NCBI GenBank assembly: GCA_001683735.1 | Contig: LUGG01000027.1 | Location: forward strand, 186,001 to 250,000 | Reading direction: 5' to 3' | From: Grifola frondosa | Taxonomy: Eukaryota > Basidiomycota > Agaricomycetes > Polyporales > Grifolaceae | DNA length: 64,000 nt | Shown here: one piece after another, positions 51,201 to 60,352 of the stretch | Layout: each line of letters starts with the position of its first letter | How positions within the stretch are numbered: the stretch's first letter is position 1 | Notes under the pieces: model-generated | Told to the model about the DNA's origin: nothing | Database searches by the model: none | Seen by the model: the letters and a program-made list of their open reading frames with translations, nothing else | Translations under genes and position numbers: made by a program

Positions 51201-51909
51201 GTGAACATGATGACGGGCGACGGAAGGGCACTGCGCTTGCTGTTGCCAAGTCCGTAGGTATCAAGCCAGAGGGCTGTGGTCGAACATGAGTCCGAAGGGC
51301 AAGGCGGCTGTTGTGACGGAGCTCATAGAGAAGGATGGTGGTGGTGTGGCAATGGTACGTGCACATTGTGTTGTGGTATGATCGCCACTCACAGTACCTA
51401 CAGGTTGGAGATGGAATCAATGACTCCCCTTCGCTGGTCGCTGCATCCGTCGGCATCGCTCTGTCATCCGGCACCTCTGTTGCTATTGAGGCCGCGGACA
51501 TCGTGCTTATGCGGTCCGATCTGCTCGACGTTGTTGCCGCCCTGCACCTCTCTCGCGCGATCTTCTCCACGATCAAGCGCAACCTCGTGTGGGCGTGCAT
51601 ATACAACTTCCTCGGCATCCCACTCGCAATGGGTGTCTTCCTCCCGCTCGGCGTGCATTTACACCCGATGATGGCCGGGGCGGCCATGGCATTCTCGTCC
51701 GTTAGCGTCGTCACGAGCTCGCTTGCGTTGAAGTGGTGGGTGCGCCCCGGTCAAGCGTCATGCCCGGCGAGAAGATCGTACACGAGACGATGCTGGATAG
51801 CTTGCGGGATTTAGTCAAGGACTCGTGGTGGAGTGTCAGGAATCTGTTCGGTCGGAGGAGAGATGTATCTGGCTATAGCCAGCTACCGGTCGAGATGAGT
51901 GAGGCTGCG
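48253..51909 (+). CDS. CCC2: CCC2-type copper-transporting P-type ATPase with several -1 frameshifts
   Basis: P1B-type ATPase that pumps Cu(I) into the secretory pathway for multicopper oxidases. Start [15 protein letters not shown]. Two heavy-metal domains: [11 protein letters not shown] (split by an intron) and [14 protein letters not shown]. Transmembrane region [17 protein letters not shown] and later; actuator loop [12 protein letters not shown]; metal site [20 protein letters not shown]; phosphorylation site [24 protein letters not shown]; hinge [20 protein letters not shown]; terminal membrane pair. It ends near 51,909 with [13 protein letters not shown]. The correct frame is lost by one base at about 50,272, 50,416, 50,882, 51,226, 51,274 and 51,745, while protein similarity continues across each. 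An intron of 602 bp (48,593-49,194) splits the region between metal domains. Pseudogene or assembly error is undecided. Confidence 0.85.
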
Positions 51910-52643
51910 TGAGAGAAAATATTGTTTAATGGAGGGGGTCTTTTTTTCTTGGCTTATCCGTCGGACAGTCTGCTTTCTGTATCCGCTATGTATGTTGCTG
52001 AGTTGCTGTGTCACGAATAAACATAGAGTAATAATTTCCGCTATGGCGTCATTAGTCCCCAGGAGTATTTCAATATGCAATGTATATCCGACAGATAACC
52101 AGAATATTCTGCATGCTCCTGTCGCTTACATGCCCACGAGTCCCGGCGAGGCCATTGCAAGAGACTATCAATAACTAGCAGGCCTCCCGCTGACCGAGAG
52201 CCATACAACATGTTGGAAATTCCGGCTGTGAGGCTGCTACAGCATTCTTTCATTACAGTTAGCCCGCATTTCGACTGCAAAGTCCGTCCAGGTTTATGCT
52301 CACCGATCAATCGTCCCAAAACCGATACGTGTAATCGATTCGCGGAAATTAACATTTCTGACAGAGAGAACTTCGGAGAGTTTAACACCAAGAGCAGTGC
52401 CAGACTGAATTTGTATGTCGTCTTGAAGATGACCGGTGCCATTCAGCAGGTCGCCGTCATGACTGAAGCTAATGTACGCCCGCAAGTACATCTTGATGGC
52501 CATGCCGAATAAGACAGAGAAATGAATTGACACTTTGAAGTTTGTTCTAACTAGCACAATCCTTCCAAGAAGATGAATAAGTACTTGTATACTTGTATCA
52601 TCTGGGTATGGTAGACTGATTAGCGAATCTTCCGTCTGAGACT
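51910..52643. other. Intergenic region between the copper ATPase and F-box/LRR genes
   Basis: Convergent 3' flanks; ORFs here lack conserved text. Nothing else recognised. Confidence 0.35.
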
Positions 52644-54245
52644 TTATAGAACGCCGACATACGTTAAGCACGAACTATTTCCACATTGCTCGCGGCAACC
52701 GGCAGAGAAATGAGAGAAATTACTCTTCGTTTGCACCCAGCTCTCGTACTCTGGCGAGCCGGCTTCGTGGTCCACACCGATGCATGTGAGATTGTGGAAC
52801 AGATCCGACAGGAATAAAGCGACCTTGGTGGGATGGCCTGGACGTGATTTACCGAGAATCAAAGTGTCAACCTGTCGTTGAATAGATCCCTGGAAGGTCT
52901 TTGATCTGTCTGTGACGCGTCGACAAGTATTGCCAGCCAGTGCAGTTTGGGGCAGTGTTCACCAAGTGGGTGAGACCATGAAGCGTGACATTCGAATGTC
53001 CATCGGCAGCCTTCATGTTGTTCATGAGTATAGGCTCGACAACTGAGGCCATGCCACCGCGATGTCCTTTACGGCACTGTCATCGAGTGCCAATCCGCAT
53101 GGTGTCTTGACTTTGACGTCCGCAAGTTTCGGAAAGCAAGCAGCGGGATAGGAATTCAACGTATCGTGACGGGTGTAAACTGAACTGCTCGATAATCCAA
53201 GATCTGTAAATGAAACTTCCGTCACTGCAGCGGGGGACGAGCAGCTATCGTAGAGAGCTTTGAAAAAAGGAAGGGGATCCACATCATCAACAATTTCCGA
53301 TTCGATCTCGAGAATTATATGCGTTAGCCGTGGAAATTGAGCTCGCTTCACAAAGGCAGTGCAAGCAGCAAATACGGAGGACGCGTGCATCGTCAATCGG
53401 TCCAAGCTTCGAAACACCAGCTTCTCGCGTGGTATGAGCGATGTCAAGGCATTAGAACTTGTGTCATAACGTGCACCAAGAGCTAAATTTTCGATAAGGG
53501 AGAGACGCCAGCTGCGGAAGAAGAGTGGTAGGTAAAGAGTTGTAGAAGAGCAATCCGAAGGACCTAAGCTCAGTCAGATGGAGCAGCGCGTCGGACAGCG
53601 CTGATAAAGTATACGGAGCTTCACCTCCAAATTGCAGGCAGATTGTGATTGATCGGAGGTGTGGCGAGAGGAGTCGCAAATGAGTTAGGGCTGAAGCAGC
53701 CGTCTCGTCATCGGCGGTTTGTATGCAGAAATCGCGCAAGTTATGGCTGAGTAAAAGACTCCACAAATAGAGATTCCCTGAATCGCCCAGTAGGTGGCCG
53801 CACTCAATGCGGTAGAGGTTCGGCAAGAGGGGACTCCGACGATATCGGCTGAGCACGCACAAGAGATCCTCGGAAGGGGCCACGCAAAAATATGGAAACT
53901 GATCAAGTAGCACCTTGATTCGAGGAGCATAAAAATCAAATCTATAGAGGTCGCTGTCTCTCAGCGGTCTCTTGAAATACTATCGAATTGAAGCATCAGA
54001 GTCGATGTCGCAGAACAGCGAAGACATACCAAAAGAGGTACTACATCGCCGGGTCTTTCCTCCAAGACATCAGGTGAGATACACTTTATGATATTTTCTA
54101 AACCTCGTTGATTACACCACAATATATCGAGTGCGGTATCTTTGAAAGCGCGACAAGTCCTTGCCAAAGCAGCCAATGACGATGTGGTTTCAGCCTCTTC
54201 GACTATCCTCCTCCAAACCTCCGCCACAAGGAGACAACGATGCAT
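52644..54245 (-). CDS. F-box/LRR-like protein with two probable frameshifts
   Basis: Start MHRCLLVAEVWRRIVEEA at 54,245; F-box region residues ~1-45 with SSLAALARTCRAFKDTALDI. An intron after VVPLL leads to RIKVLLDQFPYFCVAPSEDL and leucine-rich text: SRYRRSPLLPNLYRIECGHL, LRLLSPHLRSITICLQF, LHLTELRS. A 52-bp intron (GTCCTT...CCGCAG, ~53,562-53,511) keeps phase to WRLSLIENLALGARYDTSS, then FRSLDRLTMHASSVFAACTA, AQFPRLTHIILEIESE, CFPKLADVKVKTPCGLALDD. Near 52,960 and 52,876 the best protein text (HCPKLHWLAILVDASQTDQR, then VDTLILGKSRPGHPTKVALF) lies in shifted frames, each needing one extra base. Presumed substrate adaptor of SCF ubiquitin ligase; target unknown. An upstream Met at 54,314 is less likely. 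Confidence 0.75.
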
Positions 54246-55840
54246 TGGAACGACGAGTCGAAGGCAGTTTTTGAGAGTAGAACAATCTTGGAACGACGGG
54301 CAACTTCGGTGCAAGGGACTTCCCGAACAGGAAGTAGTGAGGCGGTCACATGATCAGTCGCACGTCGCATTTTTTTGTTTCGTTCGTTTAACGTTCAGTG
54401 TACAGTCACCAGGTGAAATATCCCTGCTTGGGACTATGAAAGGTTATGCTGTTCAATTTCTACATATGTCTGCGCGGGCGCGCGCATCAGGTAAGAATTC
54501 GACCGCTCACCTGGTCTCGATATGCGGGAAATGGCGGTACTGTGGTAAGCGCTCAAGACTCGTAATCGACGTTCTTCTCAGTATGGGCAGCCACGTAGGG
54601 CTAGTGCACATTTGAACGAAACGGAATATTCTCAAGCCATTCACGAAGCCTGATGTTCAAGCTTAAAATCTGCTCGTTAATTCAATAATCACTCGTCGCC
54701 ATCGTTTGGTGCAACGGCTGCTCTATCTTCTATTGAGTCTGCATAGTTCGATTGTTACATGTATTTGATAGTACACTCTGCTAGTGGAAACTAGGCATCT
54801 TTTGTCTCACACCTTACACAAGATTTACGTGTGGATAATGTGAAGTTTCCTGTTATGGGTCTTCCCTTGTTCTCGCTCCCGGCGTCCAATAGCCATACTT
54901 TCCCTAGGTCGCAATGGCGAACGTATCTTCCGGGCGTGGACCGGCTACTAGACAAGGTAAGTTCGCCATCAATTGACCAACAATGCTCCTCCTCGCTTAC
55001 GCCGCTTCTTTTGTGCGTTTTTGATGATTCTTAGTATTAGTGCGAGTATTTTGCCTCGTCATCAACGAGCATTATTCGCATACTTTCCCCAACCGGAATT
55101 CTGCGACCACCCATGCGGCGTTTTCTCTTCCCTCATTATAATATAATGATGCATGCGGCATCCCTGTAAGGCCCAGATGAGGGCGTGTTCGTTTTTCAGG
55201 CGCTGATAGAAGGAGCACAATGTTGAACAGGCACAGCTCTTCGCAGTGCCTCTCAATTTTCTCCGCCTCTCTGCTTCGTTGTGATCTCCGTCACACAGGA
55301 ATCCACCTCGAGTCTCCTTGGCAGGCTTCATCATTAAAAGCGTTGATATCCCGTGTCTCGACAGAAACCCTCCCGCGCCCTATTCTGACTTGGACTTGAG
55401 TGCCCTCCGTCTTTTCCATCGTCCAATATGAAACAGAAATACTCAATGAAAGCTGTTCATAAATATGTAAGCCATTTATCTTCACGGGGAGACATACATT
55501 TATTTGACTGTCTATGCACATAGATGAGGAACAATGGCAAGGGTGAGGACATCGGTGCGAATAGATTGGAGCGTCCGACAGGACCATCAGTATGTTACCA
55601 ACGAACCTTTGGTCCCGGGCTCGCGGACAAGATTCCACCGAAAATGCGTGCTCGTAATTCGAGCAGGCGATGGGAACTCGCTCTGAAAGAGGTTCCAGTT
55701 GTCTCTGGTGAGCGTGCCCACCATGTTGATGCCGCTGCGCCACAACACTCCGACCGCAAATCCTCTCTGCATTCCACTGTAACCACATCACCTTATGCTC
55801 AGGGAATGATACCCTCATCCGATATCGCGGGGGCCGTACC
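54246..55840 (+). promoter_or_regulatory. Upstream region of gene D with GGTCACATGATCAGT and family-like distal block
   Basis: The 15-mer occurs at 54,344-54,358. The following ~200 bp (AAAGGTTATG, TCAGGTAA, TGGTCTCGATATGCG) matches the block upstream of E at 59,411-59,580 in the same orientation, marking D as a family relative. A plus ORF at 54,831-55,034 (RSQWRTYLPGVDRLLDK, with a GTAAGT donor after it) may be a first exon of D; unproven. 55,510-55,650 is the third KGEDI-type remnant. Confidence 0.5.
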
Positions 55841-55845
55841 ATACG

Positions 55846-57515
55846 GTGAAGACATCATCCATCCCAGGCTTGAATTATCATCCCAGCTTCTCCGACGCGC
55901 CGTTCCTCCTCCACCTCATGTTTTTAAACGATGCTATTCCCATATCGAGGGATGGAGAAGCTAAGTATCATGCATCACAATGCAGCGATCACTACTCCGT
56001 CGACGCATCGCTCAATGTGCGGGAGCGAGCGGCTTATTCGTTGGGACTACGGACACGGTTGTTGTATCCACAGCCCGTGACCTCCTCGCGTCTTCCTCAG
56101 CCGTCGCTAACGTCTGCCATGTATGAGCAGTATAGTACGTTGACGGATATCCTGCCGCACGTCACCTCGGAGTATCCGGCCTTCACGGATATCAATGTTT
56201 CCACTGCAGTTCAGCCCTCTTACGAATTTCCACTGTCTTCGCTTGCGGATGACTTCACGTTGCCTGAACACACTGCCCTCAACATGGCCTCGTGTATCAA
56301 TCCCACCGCGATGCCAACCTTTGCGGACTCGTCAGCCTATCCATCCATTCTCCCCTACGTGTCTCCAGATGCCGGCCACTTTCCAATCCAATCAGGCCCT
56401 GTACCAGACCATGCGCTTTTCTGCGATCCAGTTGCCACCACAGCTCAACACTACTACATGCCAGGGTCCAGAGACCCTCTCTTGGAGGCCACACAAATGC
56501 AGTCTGCATCGTATCACCTTGCCGCCACAGCGCCGAGTTACACCGGAGACATGTATACACCCCCCTCTGCCGTCGAAGAGTGCGGGACCATCACGCCGCA
56601 GTTTCCTTGCAATACTGGTCGTGCTGTGCACGACTCCACCTTGTCGGGCTGTTCATGGGCACCAGGACGGCCGATGTTTCCTCTCAACGATCCTCAAGAA
56701 GTTTCGGAGTCTGATATGAGCTATTATGCTCCGTCACAGGAGTTCACTGCTTATCCAGAACTGTCTTCACGACCCATCGCTCGGGCACCATCTGTCTTCG
56801 CTACAGATGAGCAGCAGCTTTGGCATTCGTCTGGTAAATTTGCCGATTTTATTGCATCTTTCTGTCTTATCTCTCACTGCCTACTTTGAAGTGTCTATAG
56901 ATCAGAATTTATATCGGAATCCTAAGCCGCAGTCGGACTATCATGTCGCACCCTCATCAACTCAATGGATACAGTATCCACTGTACTATCCAGGTATAAT
57001 CCATCTTTTTCACGACACTCCGTGTCTGATATTCTGCTGTGCAGTAGTGGCCAGCGGGCCAGCGCCGTATGCCTCGGGACCCGGCTGGACCGGCGAAGAC
57101 TGTCTTCGGTGCCGTCAGAATCAAGGCTTGGATTCCAATTCGGCCATTTCGATCGTCGGGACGAATCAGATCAGCCCCCACGCCAACCAGTCCTTGCAGT
57201 GGTCGCAATATCAAGCATCCGATCAGCAGTCCTTGTTTCAAGCTGCGAGCGATTCGTATCCCGGAGCGCTGCATGATGTTCCGACACACACAGGCTTCAA
57301 CGCCTATCAACCGGCAGTCCAATCTGGGGCATGGCCTCAAGACGAAGACTTGCTGAGCGCGCAACTACCCTCGCTTCAACATCCCAGAGTCACCGTAGGC
57401 TATGATCAGGTTCCTTCACTTCCCCAGTTGTCCAATCAAGGTGCGTACATTGTACAGGATACAGTTTATCCACGATGTCGCTCACACTGTTCTATATCTC
57501 ACTATTTATAGAACA
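55846..57515 (+). CDS. Gene D: Ser/Pro/Tyr-rich multi-exon protein, probable divergent family member
   Basis: Long open exon (to ~56,835) with SDAPFLLHLMFLNDAIPISR, SLTSAMYEQYSTLTDILPHV, SEYPAFTDINVSTAVQPSYE, HYYMPGSRDPLLEATQMQ, CSWAPGRPMFPLNDPQEVSE. Further exons run to ~57,500 with PYASGPGWTGEDCLRCRQNQ, HANQSLQWSQYQASDQQSLF, GFNAYQPAVQSGAWPQDEDL and VPSLPQLSNQ. It lacks the GQNFGVVGLERP motif, but composition, the upstream 15-mer block and the downstream inverted repeat at 57,860-57,912 are as in A, B, C and E. The true start is not found: the ORF opens without a good ATG, and a 5' exon upstream is needed. Stop approximate. Function unknown. Confidence 0.55.
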
Positions 57516-57859
57516 GGGACCTTCCTTCATATCAAACGGTTACAGCCTGGAAGCAAATCGCGCACACGACGCTGTATATCGCACCTCACAGGCATCTTAC
57601 GATTTAGGATTGCAATTTTGTTCAACTAACCCATACTACTGAAGCTCTCCTTGCAGGAAGTCAGGATTCCTGTGAGAAATATTTGGACGAGAAGAGACGA
57701 GAGTACACCAAAAGCAATGTGATGGATCCAGAGTGTAACTTACAAGTACAATCATTTCGCCGCTATAACAGATGTTCAACTCTTGACTAGTGCCGCGATT
57801 TAGCAGTCCGTTGACCTATGGAAGAAGCTTGAAGTTTTGAAGCCTCAACAATGTCATGG

Positions 57860-57912
57860 TTTGCTATGGGTTGGCTGATCCGACAATTCTGATCAACTAA
57901 CCCATAGCAGAT
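57860..57912 (+). repeat. Inverted-repeat element downstream of gene D
   Basis: Arms TTTGCTATGGGTTGGCTGAT and the complement of TCAACTAACCCATAGCAGA around a ~10-base loop; about 18 of 21 arm bases pair. In gene sense it begins TTTGCTATGG and ends CCATAGCAGATCA, like the elements after A, B, C and E. Confidence 0.7.
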
Positions 57913-58580
57913 CAACAACATGGCTCAGCGCGAATTGCTCAGCAGGACTTCTCTGAATCTATGAATGGACATCGAAGCATAGAGTGATAAGGGTATCCAA
58001 GAAGCATCGGCTACTCACCTGAGAATTTTGAAGCTAGCTTCGTCTCCTGAATCATACAATTGGAAGCACTACTCCCCTGCACCGGGTTCGAGAAATGAAG
58101 GCTTTGGAAATCAGTAGTACATTCGAGGACCGTCGAATATCATATTACTTGCTAAGACTCGTCGATAAGTGACTGTCTGGGACGAAACGTAGCAATGGGG
58201 ATGCATTTCTATCCACCCACGCGTGTAGTCTCTTTTTTATGTGTTTCGAACATGCACGATCGATAGAACTGAAGAACTCGATTTGTACACATAACTCGCA
58301 AAGTGCCGAGTTATCGCGATGGAACTTCAACGGCAGGTGACACGATGACGAAGAGCGTTATTCATACATAACATCAAATACTATATCATGTATCACCCAC
58401 TCTGCGGTACTGAGAACTACGGAATAGATCGCCACCCTGGTTTAGCAAACCGGACTACTAGTGCTGGTACAAATCATCACAAACGCATATACACACCGTC
58501 TACGGCATGATGCAGTACTGGGTGACCGACCGTGCAGATGTTCACCTCTCGTCCCGTGGCGTATCACGCGACAGGCAATG
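57913..58580. other. Intergenic region
   Basis: About 670 bp between gene D's downstream element and the LINE remnant; no supported gene. Confidence 0.35.
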
Positions 58581-59214
58581 CTAGGCTAGTAGGAATTGTT
58601 CCCGGGTCGAGGTCAGAGGAGATGGTACCACATTGCACAACTCGAAGACCGTGTGGACATACTGCGCGAACAGTTCGACGATAGGCCGGTATGACAGGAG
58701 GGCGCGCAGGAAGTCGAAGCTCTGAAGCTCCCGCTGTTGCTGGAGAAGCTGGGGGACGTGCACGGCGGCCTCGGCCAAGAACGACTCACGCACTGTGCAT
58801 ACGCAGACATCCTCGCACACCATGAGAACATGTGTCTCGTCCTCTACCGTCCAGCGCCATATACAGAAGCGGCATATCCTCCATGCGCGGGGAACATCGC
58901 CACTCCCACCTGTCACCTCCACTGCAAGGGGGTGGTCTGTAGCCAGCAGGCGGGTGAGCGCACGCCGGTGCTTGCGGATAGACACACGGAGATATTCTCC
59001 GAAGGCATGGAGCTTGCGTTGCGGGGCGTGAAATCGACGGTCCCGCAGCAGACCTATGGGAGGTGCGCAGTTCAACATCTTCGACATATGTCAGGAAGGA
59101 GGTGTGAACATCAGAGAGACACCACTCTACCACAGCAGGGGAGAGCGGCCGAAAGTAGTCCGGATTTACAGCTACCTCGAGCCTCGAGGGCCCATAGCGC
59201 ATGATATAAATCAC
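58581..59214 (-). mobile_element. 3' remnant of a LINE-type (non-LTR) retrotransposon ORF2
   Basis: The minus ORF 58,581-59,087 reads FGEYLRVSIRKHRRALTRLL, CRFC-x2-RWTVEDETHVLMVCEDV, FDFLRALLSYRPIVELFAQY, VHTVFELCNVVP. This matches the usual C-terminal end of agaricomycete LINE-like reverse transcriptase ORFs: a basic helix, then a CxxC...HxxxC zinc-binding motif after a VEDE(T/A)H segment. The reverse transcriptase itself is absent; only about 170-200 residues remain, with a frame change upstream at ~59,090-59,210. 5' truncation is normal for LINE insertions. No poly(A) tail or target duplication was identified. Confidence 0.6.
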
Positions 59215-59410
59215 CGACCCAGGACGCAGAACCGTGCACCGCGAGAGCGAGGTGTGCTAGCTGGGGTGGCTGCCAGAGAGTTACTCAGAAAAAGGAGATG
59301 AAGGCCATACACAGCCGATATCTCTCCCAGCGATTCGGATTAGGCATATGTATGAGCGTTGGCCGAAGAAGACGGTCTCGCAAACCTGATTTCCCGATAG
59401 TGGACGACGC

Positions 59411-60352
59411 GGTCACATGATCAGTCGCGTCTCCGTGCTGATTTGAACTTGGACCTTGGTTCGTTAACTGACACCGTCGTCACTATCCAAGCTTGACCCC
59501 TGAAAGGTTATGATGTTCCTTTCTATGTATGGTGCATATCAGGTAAAATTTTGGCCGCTTACTTGGTCTCGATATGCGAAGCATGATAATGCCAATCCGA
59601 CAGTTCGGAAATATACTGGTAGGACTCGAGACTAAGGTGAGTGATATTATTACTTTCATTGTGACGCGTTGAATAATATACGCGTGCGAGATAGTTCTAT
59701 CTGGTAGTGTGGCTAGTAACTTAGTCGCACCGTGTGTTGTGCTCTGAAGTACAATGGAGATTCCGGGTTAGGCCGATGTCAGTCATCGCCCTTTCACCCT
59801 TGTATATTTCGGACTGCGACAATGATTGTGGGCGATCGGACCTTATTTTGGCTAGGTCTTTTGAATGTGGGCGGGATAGCTGATCTTCGACAGTGCAGGT
59901 CTCCATGACTCATTTCAATTTTCGAGCCCATCACTTCTATCAGGTCTATCAGGTAATTCTAGTGGGAATGTTCTCCCTTGTTCTACGGTATCCACTCGTG
60001 GTGTTGTGCCCAGTCGGAAATTTAGGACTATTCGCACGGATGCCCGCTAAATGTTTTCAAACCTATGAGCATGAGGCATACCTGAGACTAGGACGGCGGT
60101 GCTTTCACAGCTGCGCTACAGATTGCGTATCATTTAGTGACCTCGTGTTCGACGCGTGCAAGTGACCTCTCAATGTGCGCCTAGACCTTTTTTGGTTCTA
60201 CGTTCGGTTCCGTTTTCGTTGTTGTGTTGGATTACGCCACAGAGCCATAGGCCCCCAAGTTCTTCTTTCTCGACAGTCACTGCATTCCCTTCCACTGACA
60301 TAGATTCCATCTCCACTCCAATCTGTTTGTCCGTGCTGTCAATTCGATTGAA
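59411..60352 (+). promoter_or_regulatory. Conserved upstream block of gene E
   Basis: GGTCACATGATCAGT at 59,411-59,425, 928 bp from the ATG. 59,720-60,200 is a near-identical inverted copy of the block upstream of C (42,330-41,880). A 61-codon ORF (59,721-59,906, minus) is open in both, but see rejected items. Confidence 0.65.

Noticed and set aside
53464..53580. Frameshift in the F-box/LRR gene near 53,480
   Set aside because: A 52-bp intron with canonical ends joins the two frames in phase, so no frameshift is needed there.
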